Source of the DNA: Cerioporus squamosus
Taxonomy: Eukaryota; Basidiomycota; Agaricomycetes; Polyporales; Polyporaceae
Direction: 5' to 3'
NCBI GenBank assembly: GCA_022592435.1
Contig: JABYQS010000203.1
Coordinates: 1-58,110, forward strand
DNA length: 58,110 nt
The notes below the pieces were generated by a model. That model saw only the letters and a list, made by a program, of their open reading frames with translations. It had not been told where the DNA came from and searched no databases. Shown piece after piece: positions 31,986 to 43,569 of the stretch (the first letter of the stretch is position 1; each line of letters begins with the position of its first letter). Both the position numbers and the translations under genes were made by a program.

Positions 31986-34302
31986 ATGGACCCACAAGAG
32001 GGGCCACCAGTACGGAGCGAGGCATCGACAGGTGAGGGTAGAATTTCATTCCCGTCATCTAGTCCAGCACTGAACTATTTTCTTCGAACCAACCATTGAA
32101 GAAGACCCGAAGGTGCTCATGTTAGATGAATCTGTCGACCCATCTACCCTGCGCTGGGTAGGAACAGAGTTCATCTTCTTCCTCGACGTCTTGTGGCTCG
32201 ACGACCTAGAGGAGCGCCTCGTCGACCCGTCGCATCGAGGTTCCAGCTTTGCCTCCCGCACAGACCTGTCTATGCACGGGCTGACCTTCGGTCTCCTCGA
32301 AACTGTCTTGCGCATCCGCATCCCACCAGAATCCCTCTTTCGTCCCCTACACTGCCACGGTGACAGCTGCAAGTGTCGGGCCATACCTGGAGACGACTTG
32401 GCTCGCGCCATCGTCCCTAGGGCGCGGGAACTCTGCAGCCTCCGTGCCTCGAGCCAAGACAATGCCGAGCACCGGGCGCATGGCGAGCGCGTGAAGCGCA
32501 TCCTCGCCGACGTCGCGTCCGCGCTCGACGACGCGATCTACTCCGTGAGCGGCTCCCTCATGGGCAGGCACGGTGACGCGCTTTTCGTATGCATGCTCAC
32601 CGCCTTCCTCGTTTCGCTCTCGCGGTGCGCGCACGCGATCTGGGGCGGCGGCCCCAAGGACAGGGCGTTCAAGGCCCTCGAGGAGCGCACGCGGCTGTAC
32701 GGCGAGGTGACGCAGATCTTGCGAAACATGCTCGAGCGTAGGTGGGGGTACCGCAGCGCGTTCGAGATGGAGCGCCTCCTCGCGGGCGGGATCCCGTTCG
32801 CGGCGTATGCGATTTCGTGCGCGCCGACAAGTGTGAATACGGATCGGGTCGACACGGTGAATTACATACCACGACACACTGCGCCGGGATGTGCGTGCGC
32901 TTTCCTTGCGGCCCCGATGGATGACGTGCGCCGGCTGCTGGAGAGAGGAGAGGTTCCGGTCGTCGTTCTCGAAGGCAGCCAACTCGTGGTCCGCAGCGCC
33001 TCGTCAAGCTCGTATGTCGCCGTGTCACACGTTTGGGCGGACGGGATCGGAAGCACGACCGAGGAGGGTCTACCGCGGTGCCAAGTCGAGCGGCTGGCGA
33101 AGCTCGCGGGGACGCTGATTCCCGGGGGTGCGTTCTGGCAGGACGGCCTCTGCGTTCCCCAGGACAAGCCGCTGCGACGTAGGGCGATTGGGCTGATGGC
33201 AGAGACCTACGCCAAGGCAGAGAAGGTCCTCGTCATCGACGCGGGCATCCAGAGCCAGTGCTCGCGCGCGTCGTCCAGGGAGGAGTGCTTGCTGCGCATC
33301 GCGACGTCCGGGTGGATGCAGCGCATCTGGACGCTGCAGGAGGGCATACTCGCGCGCGAGCTCTTCTTCGAGGTCGCGGACGGCCTCATCGACTGCACGC
33401 ATTTTGACGGGGCGCCGTACCACGCTGCGGGCGGCATGATCCCCCTGCTCCAGTACTGCCGCCGGGACGACTCGACGCTGACGTACCGGTCGCGGTCGCT
33501 GGCGTCCCGACAGGTGCAGTGCACCGTCAACGACCTCATCGTACTGCTCCGGTACCGCACGACGAGCCACCCGGAGGACGAGGCGTTGGCCGTGGCGGGC
33601 CTGCTAGGCGTGGATGCGGGCGTGCTGGTGAAGGTCGAGGGGCAGCAGGAGCGGATGAAGGCTCTGCTGACGCGCGTCGGCCGGCTGCCCCGCCAGCTCG
33701 CGGTGTTCGGCTGGTTCTGCGACAGACTGTCCATCCCGAACTTCACGTGGGCGCCCATGAGCCTCAGCGACGTCCTCTGGCCGGGCGACCCGGACGATCC
33801 GCTCGTGGCGACGTGCACGGATGACGGGCTGTTCGGGGAGTTCACGGTCATACGATTTCCGGAGGTCGATCTGGGCCGGTCTTGTGGAGTCATTGCGACG
33901 ATCACCGAGGAGCGTGCGGCTGAGGGGACGGGCGAGCGAGGGGAAGAAGGCGAGGGAGGGCGACAGTTCAGGTGCACCAGAGCAGGGTGCGCGTCCAAAG
34001 TGTTCAACCTCGTCCTCTCTCCGCATGCGTACCGGAACCTCCCACCTGGGGGAGCGCTCAGGTGCAATGGGTTTCTGATGAAGCAGCAAATGCTCCCCGA
34101 GTCGATGCGAGAGGAAGGCGTCGGAGTCGTGCACATCAAGTCCGAGACGATTGTGGACGAGGGCGCGCTCCATTGCGGCTTTGTAGCTCCTGGCAGTGCG
34201 CGTTTTGGGGTCCCTATTGCGATGGAGACTACGCGGACTCGAGGTCATTGGCACTTCGTCAGTGCCACGGTGGAGGTACTGAGGCGGGTCAGACTGACTT
34301 GA
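31986..34302 (+). CDS. HET (heterokaryon incompatibility) domain protein
   Basis: Cytosolic protein of the fungal HET class, associated with non-self recognition and induced cell death after hyphal fusion in studied ascomycetes; the role in basidiomycetes is largely unknown. Exon 1 31986-32031 and exon 2 32102-34302 join in phase (Glu codon), about 748 residues; the small first exon rests on reading frame and splice motifs only. The HET domain lies at about residues 320-470, with its hallmark blocks YVAVSHVWADG, FWQDGLCVPQ, MAETYAKAEKVLVID and RIWTLQEG. The N-terminal 300 residues carry paired Cys (HCHGDSCKC) and no domain I recognise; the C-terminus has an Asp-rich segment and CTRAGC. No NACHT/NB-ARC or WD40 part, so it is a HET-only architecture. 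Confidence 0.88.
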
Positions 34303-34947
34303 GGTCCTACGCACGAGATCAGTACATGTGCCGCACCATTTCTATCTGTAATGCCGGGGAAGTTTAAGCCAGAGTGCTCGAGTTTGAGCGGACAGCGAGA
34401 CCGAGTTGTTGAGCTCGTCAGAGAAGTAGTACACCTCGTCCCAGATGAGCGAGATGGACTTCAGGCCCTCGATCAGACAGGCCATCCGGTCCTCGCGGTG
34501 CACCCCGACCTTCACCTCCTCGGCGAGCAGGTCGAAGAACCGGTGTGCGCCGTCGCCGTGCGATGATTTTCACCCCTCGCCGCATCTCCTCGAGCGGAAC
34601 ACCATTGACCTCGGCCGAACGCTTGATCAGTGCGCGGACTCGGATGAAGGCCAGGCAGTCCTCGATGTGCTCCGTCCGAGTCTGGAAACGCTGGAAGTCG
34701 AGGGAGCCGCCTGGGAAGTGATGCACGGATACGCAGCGGCGCAGGAGCAAGTCGTGCAGATGGGATGGGCCAGGTGAGTTGACGCGACGTGGTGCGCCTC
34801 CTCGGGACTCCTCCACGATTGTATGGCCGCAGTTTCAGATAGAGTTGTTCTGGAGCAGTCAACAGGCTGAACTAAGGAGCGCGTGCGAAATGGGAGACAT
34901 ATATATTACTGACCTTGAGGTGGTTCGACTCGGAGAGGTCACCCAAG
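34303..34947. other. Degenerate coding-like stretch on minus strand
   Basis: On the minus strand 34420-34816 reads as coding for about 60 residues (FQTRTEHIEDCLAFIRVRAL, EVNGVPLEEMRRGVKIIA), then changes frame near 34565 and continues GLKSISLIWDEVYYFSDEL to about 34370. This looks like a helical protein broken by a frameshift. Family not recognised. Confidence 0.35.
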
Positions 34948-35615
34948 CTATTTGATGGCCAGAGATGATGCTGCGAACTGAACACGGACGCTCTCCTGTT
35001 CGTCTACTACGGCCACAGGCGGTAGGGCGGTGAGGTCGGCACGCTCCCGTGTGTTTGTTGATATGAACTGATGGTGCGCGCGTGCTGGAAGTTCCATGCC
35101 GCTCATGTTGCGCACGCCTTGGTTCCGGAAGGCTTCCTGACGAGCTTGACAGGGCTGTTGCTCGCCAGCCTGGAACTGCAAGAAGGTGTCAACAAGGTTG
35201 TGGTGGTCATGGGGCCTGCGTGTGTCATCCTGCAAGGCAGGGCAAGCAGCAAGAACGGTGTAAGCGGCAGGAATCGATGATACGCCACGCCGCTGGTTCG
35301 CCGGGCGTGCTTAGTGGCGTACGCGGGCATCGTAGAGATGAGAAGGTTGCGCCGCGGCGGAGGTGACGTTCGCGTTTGGATACTCCTTCCGGGCCTTTCC
35401 CTTGTACTTGGCAGCGAGCTGTTGCAGGATGGATGTGAGTCAGACCTCCGCCACTTGCGCCTCGTAGTCGGCGAGACTGTCGGGCCGCTACTTGCGAAAA
35501 CGCGTGACATCTCATGGCATGATCGCTCGATCTTGCAATAGAAAGCCACGCGAAGCACTGTGGCAAGGATGAAGAAGCTCTCGACTGCGAGGTGTTTGGC
35601 GTCGACGTATCTACC
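34948..35615 (-). pseudogene. BTB-family exon 2 relic
   Basis: Reading leftward from a CAG acceptor near 35613, the frame gives RYVDAKHLAVESFFILATVL and then RVAFYCKIERSCHEM, clearly parallel to exon 2 of the BTB gene at 23511 (RHINVKDLTVDTFPTLATVL, then RMATKYKIERPCHP). After that the match continues only by switching frame: the segment from 35470 down is the paralogue's Gln-rich region in a shifted frame, and the open frame 35235-34948 holds another Gln-rich part. No exon 1 is visible upstream. A decayed, partial copy. Confidence 0.7.
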
Positions 35616-36686
35616 TGAGTGGCGTGTCAGAGTGACTGATCAGCAGGAATATATGCAGGGGCCCAAGGGTACGGATCGACGCCGCAGACACGACTTTGAT
35701 TGCGATGAAGCACCTCAGTCTACAACACAAGTTCGATGTATGTCCAAGTACTCACAGAGCGGCGTATGACATGAGATAGCTCGCTCGCTATGTGGAAGTC
35801 GCTTGTGTCGGTGGAACACAGGCATGAGGAATCGAACTGCTCGTTCGTTGAGGCGAGCTGGCGTAGGAACTGTCAGACTCAACCTTGCAGCGTGCACAAA
35901 AAAGGGGTGCACCTTGCAGAATCGCGGTGGCGGGGAGAACCACAACACTGACTTCATTCTCTTCGATTGCAAGGCAGAAATCCGACACTGGCATGTCCGA
36001 GTCCGACGAGGGTCTCGGAAGAAGTCCGGCGTCCGCACTGCAATTGCGTGTGTAATGAAGTTCCTCTCCTTGACTGAATATTCCGGTAGACCCTGCTATG
36101 CTCCTGTGAGTGCGCGGATGTTGCTATTCCGTGAAGTCTGCACCGGAAAGAAGACTGTTTAGCCATATACTGTACTGCACGCCAACCGTGACGCCGTCAC
36201 CTTCTCTTTGCAAGAGTACCGGATGGTCCTAATGGAATCTGCGTTGAGGTAGACGTCATGCATGTATGTGTTAAGATAGGCTATTGGTGCTGCGGACACT
36301 GTTAGGGTCAAGTTAGCAGGGAGAAAACGAGGTCGCGCTTCCGAACGCGGCGCGTCACGGTTGTCGGCTGACGCGTCGGGTCACATGTGACGGACGCGTT
36401 CGCGCAAGGTGGCGAGTCGGAGCCACTGAAACTCGGCCCCTCCTTCAACTGCGGTGAATGCTATCGTCTTCACCTTCCCCGCTGCAGTCATTCTATCCGT
36501 GTCCTGGCTCCATGGGAGGAAATGTCGTGGACCGTAGTCGACACAAACCACACTGGCACCGTATTCGGCCGTGAACCGAGTAAGTAGCCCCGCATCCGTT
36601 CGCTCGCTATATCAGCAGCCCTCGGACGAGCAGCCCCTCCCATCCCCTCCTTCCTCCCGCGACGACACCCTTCTCCTCTGCCCGCC
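35616..36686. other. Intergenic, upstream of the aspartic protease
   Basis: No gene recognised. CTATAT at 36607-36612 lies about 75 bp before the protease ATG and could serve as a weak TATA element. CT-rich leader 36630-36680. Confidence 0.5.
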
Positions 36687-38601
36687 ATGACCGTCCTCAG
36701 CCTAGTCACTCATTTGCTCGGTTTCGCTCTTTTTGCCTCGGCATCCCCCATATTCTCCGAGTCTCTATCACGTCTTGCAGACTCCAATGCGGTCCAGAAA
36801 TCCATACTCTCGGACTCGTCTCGCCGCAATGTCCTCAATCTCGCTCGCCAGGTCAACTCGACTGGCTCCTCCAACGTGCTCAAGTTTGACCAGAGGCGCG
36901 CGGAGGCAATGCGGCAGCGAGCACAGGCCGACAGCAGCCCCACATCCGCGGCCAGTAGTTTCGATGTCGATGCCATTTCGCAAGCGGTGTGCTACGTGGT
37001 GGAAGTGAGCTCTCTCATATCGCTTCCCTTCGTGTACTAAGGAGCTCTTTAGGTCCTGATCGGCACGCCTCCGCACCCTTGTGAGTCTTCTCCGTTTATT
37101 TCCCTGACCCCTGCATTGACGCATCCCCATGAAAACAGATACCGTTTTGGTGGATACCGGGAGCTCGAACACGTGGGTAGGGGCTGACCCTATGAATCCA
37201 TACATAGCTACCGAATTTTCGCGGGTGACCGGTAATTTCTGCGTGAGTCTGGCCTTGCACATGTACGTGGTACTGACGGATGATTCTGACGGTATGGCAT
37301 CAGCATGTAGTTTACGGCAGTGGGGAGGTTTTCGGTAAACTTTCTCCGCTTCATGAGTTTGGATGGCACTCATCTTGCGCACAGGATACGAGGTCATCGA
37401 GACGGTCAACATAGGGAACATGACTTTGCACTACCAGTCAATATGCGCTGCTGTCAAAACCAGAGGATTCGTAGGAGTAGACGGCATTCTCGGGTAAGTG
37501 CCTGGTTGACGATGGTTGCACGCGTTATACTCACCATCGTTTCAGGATCGGGCCACAAGATCTCACTTGTGGTGAGCTGCGCGTGAACTGCATCTGTGCT
37601 GAGCTCAATGAGAGTCGCACAGGTACAATGTCCCCGGATACGAACAAGTGCATACCACCTGTCACCAAGTCCGCTTGGGACGCGGGCCTTCTCGATACTT
37701 ATGAGATTGGCATCTCCTTCAAACCATCCAACACGATCGTGGCCAAGAACGGCGAGCTGACCTTCGGCGGTGTCGACGAGTCCAAGTTCCTTGGCCAATT
37801 AAACTGGACGTGAGTTTTCTTCGTGGCTCACGGCCTTGTATCACGCATATATGTATCGCCTCATGCACTCCTGCTGGACACCTGCAGACCATTGACGACC
37901 GTAGAACCAGCATCCTCCTATGTTGGAGTAGACCAAATGATATTCTATGGCGACCAATCCAACGAAGTCCTCTCTCCGACATCTGGCATTCTCGACACTG
38001 GTACAACTTTGATCCTCATCGCATCCGGTATGCACCTCAATCTATACATTGTGCATAGTTCAATACTCAATCCATCACCGTCTTCACGCCTTCACAGACG
38101 CATACGAACGCTACCAGAAGTACACGGGCGCCGTAGAAGACGACGGTGACGTTGGCCTCCTCTGCATCACCCCGGAGCAGTACGCGAACCTCAAGAGTCT
38201 CTTTTTCAACATCGGCGGTGTAAGCCATCCTCACCGTTCGAAAACCCGATGAAAGCTGATCTCCGCATTCGTTCCGAAGGTCACCTACGAGCTTACTCCC
38301 AACGCGCAGATCTGGCCGCGAGCAGTACGCCCTTCTTCAGTCCCTCGGGCCTCCTTGTACCCACTTCTCTGATCTCCTCCTTGTCTGCGCTTCCATCTCA
38401 TCGCTACAGCTGAACGGAGCATTGGACGGCTCGTCTGACAAGATCTACCTCATCGTGAACAGCATTGGAAGCCCGTCGGGCAAAGGACTCGATTTCATAA
38501 ACGGCATGTCGTTCCTTGAGAGGTTCTACATGGTGTACGATATCGGAGGCAAACGGGCGGGGTTGGCGACGACGGCTTTCACGTATGCGGAATTCAACTG
38601 A
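36687..38601 (+). CDS. Secreted aspartic protease (A1, polyporopepsin-like)
   Basis: Pepsin-family endopeptidase made as a preproenzyme. Ten exons join in phase: 36687-37004, 37053-37080, 37139-37242, 37304-37334, 37385-37493, 37546-37809, 37888-38027, 38098-38219, 38280-38324, 38410-38601; 450 residues. Signal peptide about 1-21 (LVTHLLGFALFASASP), propeptide to about 105, then two lobes. Catalytic Asp121 in VDTGSSNTW and Asp321 in ILDTGTT; the flap Tyr is in VVYGSGEVFG. DGILGIGPQDLT and the C-terminal GLDFINGMSFLERFYMVYD are typical of the family. Several possible N-glycosylation sites (NMT, NES). Function: extracellular or vacuolar protein breakdown at acidic pH; secretion is inferred from the leader. 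No lesion seen. Exon 4 is only 31 nt. Confidence 0.92.
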
Positions 38602-39830
38602 TCTGCGGGCTGTCTTCTCGATCGGCGTTCGCGACCATGGGATGTACGAGCGTGACATGAATCTATCTCTTTAATTTCCGAAGGTTATACGCGCGCAGCA
38701 CGAAGTCCTCGAGTACAGGCGTACTCGGGGCTTGCGTACCGAGTCGGCATCACAATGAACGCGATGTATGGTCGCAGGCGACAGAGGGTTATTCGGGTTA
38801 TTCAGGGTAGCGTGGTGCGCGGATGCACTGCTGCGAGCTGGGATTTGCGCGTCCTCCTACCGCTCCTGAGTAGTAGAGAGTACAGAACGCAAGTCTGTGC
38901 TTTCCAAGTACCGGTGTCTAGGGGGCCGAACTCGCGGACGGGTCTACTCCGCTTTGAACTCGAGCACGTCTTCGATGTTGAAGGCTGCTGTAAGTCAACG
39001 ATGGTCTGGTGTTTGGGCCTCTGCGTCCGCACGAGGTCACGGTGTGGCTATTGCAGTGAGGGGCAGTGGCGGCCGCCGGCCAGAATCCGTCTTCATTGAC
39101 AGCCTCGGGGTGTGTTTCTCTCTTCGACGGGGAGATCGGATCCATGTGGGGCTCGTGCATATTCGAGGCGTCAGTTCTTCAGTGGTGTTGTTGCGCTCCT
39201 TAGACTCTAGAGAGCGATTGTGAGTCGTGACATGACTCCACTCGTAGCAATCATGTATACCAATGGGTTGAGTACTACTGTGGCACAGTGCACGTTGTGA
39301 CGATGCATCCGAGTCAGGGAGCAGTGGCTGACGGACCAAAGACGCTACTGGCTGAATGGACAGCGCATATGTGAGGGATGGAGACGGACGCCGTGCTTGG
39401 GGAGCGGAGGCGGAACTTGCGATCATCATCTATCATCTAACATCATCGATCAATGCGCACGCTGACCATGGCATCGTCTAGGGTTCGCAGTGCAGCACTG
39501 AAGAGGAGAGCTATGTAGGTAGTGTGTCACCTCTTCGCAGCCTCCTGGGAACCGTCCGCCGCTGGTGTCCTGCTAGTCTGCGGTACGACTTGGACCGAGT
39601 TGAGACACCTGCGGACCGACGACGCATTGGAAGGCCTCAGGCTTGCGCTCTCGCCGACTTCCGGGGATCCGCACTTGGAAGCGAATTCTTGCGCCGAACG
39701 CTCGCCCTCTATTCCACTGGAAGCCGCGAACCGGATGTCCGAGTCGTGGTCGGCAACATCCTCGTCGTCGGACCCAGGCGCTGGTCCAGTCCAAGTCGAC
39801 TTGTGACGCTTCCGAGGCATTGAGTTTGCG
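38602..39830. other. Intergenic, nothing recognised
   Basis: 3' flank of the protease, then short unconvincing ORFs on both strands (for example 39524-39823) that overlap in all frames. No domain. Confidence 0.5.
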
Positions 39831-40826
39831 TCAGACTCCCTGCCTTCTGTGGTTCGTTTCGATTCGGCACTCTTGCAGAGGGACGTCTCCGGCGGAGTCC
39901 TGCGCTTGATGGGTTGCGCTTGAGCCAGATTCTTCTCCAGCGCAGGCCATCCTTCGACTCGTCGGTCTTGCGAGTGTGCACGCAGCGGCTACGATCTCGA
40001 TGAATTGTTTGTGGTCCTGCATAGGCGACAGCTCCGGCGGGGGCACGGCGACGGCTGTATCACGACCGGACGCCGTGGAGGAAGAGCTGGACGTGGTCAG
40101 GGCCCGGTAAGTGGATGTGGGATAAGCGGTCGGAGCGGCGGGCTCCGTCTCGGTTTGGCCTCTCGTCCGCTCGGGTAGGAACCGTGCCAGCTTGCTGTAC
40201 TGCCGCTTGATCATAGAGACGTCCTCGTTGGCTATGGTGTCTTCCGCGCGCGGTGCAGGCCGGGTGATCCTGTAGTGCTGCGCGCACAACCGGTGGAGCG
40301 CGCTCAGCATGTCGGTGAACGGATGGCCCGGGGGCAGTCCTCTGACGACGTTCTCTCCGCGCCACGCCGCTTGGTACTTCGTCTCCGTGCAACGGTAGAA
40401 AGGGCGTCCATGGGCATCGTGCTCGAGGACCTTGTCGTCGTATAGAGTGCGCATGTGGTGTGCGAGAACCTCTGGACTGGAGGAGAGGCGGTGCGGCAGG
40501 TACGTCAGTGCGCACCAGTCGAGAACGTGCAGGAAGGACTCTAGGTCGTCGGCGACTTCGTGCCTCTTGTCCCTGTAGGTTTGGAGCTGGGCAGACATGA
40601 ACTGCCACGTACCCTGTCGGAAGCGGCGTGTCAGTGTTATGATCGCGACGAGGACAGAGCATGCGTGAAACTACTTACCGAGCGAAAGATTGGAGCAGGG
40701 GGCGAAGAGTCGTCTAGCTCGCCCTTGGTCGTGGCCAGCTCCCAGTCCGCCAGCAGACCCACGGCGTTCGGCCGCTGGCCGTCCTGCAAGTGGGGATCCA
40801 TGAGCAGGATGTTGCCTACGCAGTGA
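39831..40826 (-). pseudogene. FunK1-type kinase, C-lobe fragment
   Basis: Fungal-specific FunK1 protein kinase, an expanded family of mushrooms. Leftward exons about 40816-40679 and 40613-39831. The first begins at GNILLMDPHLQDG, the metal-binding DWELA (the DFG equivalent) follows, then IFRS/GTWQFMSAQL (activation-segment end) and DDLESFLHVLDWCAL, all typical of the family's C-lobe, with a long Ser/Thr-rich tail. The catalytic-loop HRD and the whole N-lobe are missing: just upstream of GNIL the sequence reads HHCV with a stop close by, and nothing kinase-like is seen to 41350. So it is a 5'-truncated remnant, or its 5' exons have diverged beyond recognition. It is unlikely to phosphorylate anything. 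Confidence 0.72.
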
Positions 40827-40829
40827 TGT

Positions 40830-41351
40830 CGCAGTCAAGCTTTCGGCTGGCGTTGGAGGACCGAAAGGTACTTAGTACTAGTAGTACGATGAGTGCAAGA
40901 TGCATGTCATCAGCCTACATACATAAAGGTTGATGTTCTCTGATCACTTACGTGAGTATATGAGTCTGCGTTCCGAGCTTTGCCAAGGGTAGCAATGGCC
41001 GTAGTGTTTTCCTGACACTGACAGGAGGTTGCAACTTGCTGCCAGCTCATCATTCACCGAGTTGGGCTCTCGGCTAAGTACACGCTATTCTTAATTAGGT
41101 AAGTGTAGAGGTTCGTCCGCCGCTGAGCGAGCGTCGAAGTTGGTCGAGAGTAGAAGTGCGAGGCAGGGTCCATTTACAGAACTACGGAATTAAGAGCCGG
41201 TATGTCAAGGTCGTACCAACTCACCTCAATGTTGCACGCGTTGCCCTCTCGCGAGGTCACGGGCCGTGCCTCGCCCTGCTGTACAAATGATAATCACGGA
41301 CCTGCCGCTGCTATCTTGACCCTCGCCATGGGCGTACTGCGTCTCCCAAAA
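40830..41351. other. Intergenic, nothing recognised
   Basis: Should hold the 5' exons of the kinase if it were complete, but no N-lobe motif (Gly loop, catalytic Lys) is visible in any minus-strand frame. Confidence 0.5.
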
Positions 41352-42029
41352 TCACTTGCAGTTGTTGACGACTCCGTTGGCCGCAAGCACCGCGTTCGTG
41401 AGCTGCGTGTTGGCCTGCGCCAGGAGAGCTGACGCGGTAGGATCCGTCCTGCAAGCCATCATCGTCGTAAGTCTCACACCCTCGTCGCATTACTGCCAGT
41501 GGCCGGCCACTCACGAGTTGAGGTCGGAGAGGGCGGTCAAGACCGTGGTGAGGTTCCCCCCGACCTGATCACGCAGGCCAGGGTCGGCGGTGTCCCCGTT
41601 GACGAGTGCAAGGAGGATCTGCTTGATCGCGCCGCCCGCACCGAAAGCCCCGGACTGCAGCGCCGAGATGTCTAGGTCGGCGGAGTTGTTCCTGCGGGGG
41701 CAGAAATGAGTCCTTGTGTGAGCATCGTTCTCGAGCGTGCAAAGGGTCGAGGAGAGCATACATAGCGACGAGGCCGGTGGCGTTGGCCAGGGAGGAGGCC
41801 GTTGACGCGAGCTGGGCGACGTGGAAGACGATCTCGCCACGGTCGATGTTGCACTCGAGGTTGCCGAGCTGCCGACGAGTCGGGGTGGTGGGAGCTGGAT
41901 GGAAGGGGAGTACCGGAAGTCAGCGGCTGTAGGCTTCATCGAGGACTCAGTTTAGGACTCACCAGCGTGTGCGAACATGAGCGCGGTGAAGGCGAAGAGG
42001 CCGGCGGTCGAATAGTGAAGGCGAACCAT
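41352..42029 (-). CDS. HsbA-like small secreted protein
   Basis: Small secreted protein of the hydrophobic-surface-binding (HsbA-like) type frequent in Agaricomycetes. Four exons leftward: 42029-41963, 41894-41762, 41691-41515, 41448-41352, all in phase; 157 residues. Signal peptide about 1-22 (LFAFTALMFAHA), mature part beginning after APTTPTRRQ. Two Cys only, in LECNI and in the C-terminal NNCK, which could pair. The body is Ala/Leu-rich amphipathic helix (FGAGGAIKQILLALVNG, GGNLTTVLTALSDL). HsbA in Aspergillus binds hydrophobic surfaces and recruits esterases; that role here is inference from resemblance. A TATAAA lies 136 bp upstream. Confidence 0.8.
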
Positions 42030-42164
42030 TTCCAGTGGTCGAATGAATGTGAAGGAACGTGAGGGTTTGGAAGAAGATCGAACGACTCCTGGTCGTAGAG
42101 GCTGAAGGAAGAGGTGGAGCGAAGAAGTGAAGGTTGATGTGACAGTAAGCCATGCCGTCCAGGC

Positions 42165-42170
42165 TTTATA
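42165..42170 (-). promoter_or_regulatory. TATA box of the HsbA-like gene
   Basis: TATAAA on the minus strand, 136 bp upstream of the ATG at 42029, followed by a CT-rich leader on the coding strand. Good motif and plausible spacing. Confidence 0.55.
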
Positions 42171-42179
42171 GGTCGCGGG

Positions 42180-43569
42180 GCTGGAGAGGATGCTACGAAC
42201 AGCGCGTGCTCGTCAGTGGCGGACCTGGGCACGCAGTCGTGTGATCACGTCGACCTGCGCCCCGCCTCCGACACCTACGCTGCGAACGCCATATCCCCTG
42301 CAAGTCCTTGTTGCTGCGTTGAAGTATGTACGCAAGAGTGCCCAGGGACAGCGCGGCGCATAGTCTCACCGGGTTGCGTGCGCCTGACGTTGCGCATCCT
42401 GCACGTGCGTTACCGCCCTGCGCCAAGTTGTGCAGACGTCCCTCCTTGAGCTGCGCAAGCACTGCGAGACGCTGCGTCGCGTGGCGCATCCAGACATCTG
42501 CCCGAGGTGTCCTGGTCTCTGCGAGAGATGTCGAGTATCGCAGCAGCAACTGGAGCGCAAGCACACTGCTTTGCAGTAATTCGTGAAGCCTGCGGTTTAC
42601 AATTTGCTGCGAGTGAGTGATCATGCGCAGGACGTGCACATCGTAGATTTGATGGCGCGAAGCACATGCACGGGATGCATGTCAGATGCACACCCAGTGA
42701 GATGGCCTGCGGTCTGTCCACTGCGCTCGTTAACTGAGGAGACATTTGATCGCAGCCTAGCAGTGAATACATACGATATGAATGCAAGTAGTACAACTGC
42801 CAGTCTACCATGGTGAACAAGGTGGTTCGTAGGACTTCAAGAACGTCGACGTCCGCTATTTCAGGCACTTAGGAGTCGGTATGACGACTAGCAAGGCTTG
42901 TCACGGTCAGTTTCGACGTGGAGCAGGGTAGAAAGCAGTACTCACCACGAGACCTCGACGCCCTCTTCAACGCATACCAATGCAGTGTGAACGTCCAGCT
43001 TACGGTTCACCGTGACAAGCTCGAGGTCCTTGGCGGTGATGTTGCAGGGCTGTTAGGGTGCGGCTGTGTGCCGTGTGAAGTTGGCATCGGTCCGAATCGG
43101 AGGTGATGATGAACCGACGGTCTGTACGATCATTGGCTGCATGCCTCGAGAGAAATGGTCAGCCAGACGACCATCATAGAGTCTTGCTGCGTCGAGAGAC
43201 GGATAGAGGTCGCTCGAGAGCTGCGACTCTTGCGATAAGTAAGTAGCGAGTGTAAGTTGTGGCCAGGCGCCAGCTCATCAGCGTCCTGGCAAGTCTTTGG
43301 TTCCCAATCAGGCAAGTGTAGAGGTTCGAGCCGCATCGTCCCATAGCGGCGCCTTGGACGATAATCTTCGTGTAGGCCATCCGTGCATGTGAACGATAAC
43401 GAGATGATAGAAAGAAAAGCAAGTGTCTAGTTACTTTCCGAAAAGTCAGTATGCACGCAAGAGGTCCGAAACCAAAGTGGTTAACTTTGCTCACTGACGA
43501 AGTCCGCGGAAATCTTACACGCCTGTGCTGGACAAACAAGTCCAAATATTCTAGGTACCTGTACATTCC
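42180..43569. other. Intergenic, possible decayed coding pieces
   Basis: On the minus strand 42868-42770 reads IADVDVLEVLRTTLFTMVDW then QLYYLHSY up to a GTATGT, and 43060-42955 reads a short open stretch ending at GTGAGT. They may be exons of a lost membrane protein, but I could not link them into a gene. Confidence 0.3.

Noticed and set aside
33207..34139. 310-codon minus-strand open frame in the HET gene
   Set aside because: Antisense shadow; the plus frame has the HET motifs.
41101..43328. 15-base direct repeat AAGTGTAGAGGTTCG at 41101 and 43314
   Set aside because: About one such match is expected by chance in a window this size; flanks do not align.
43318..43345. GAGGTTCGAGCC resembling a tRNA T-arm
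   Set aside because: No matching acceptor stem, D-arm or anticodon arm around it.
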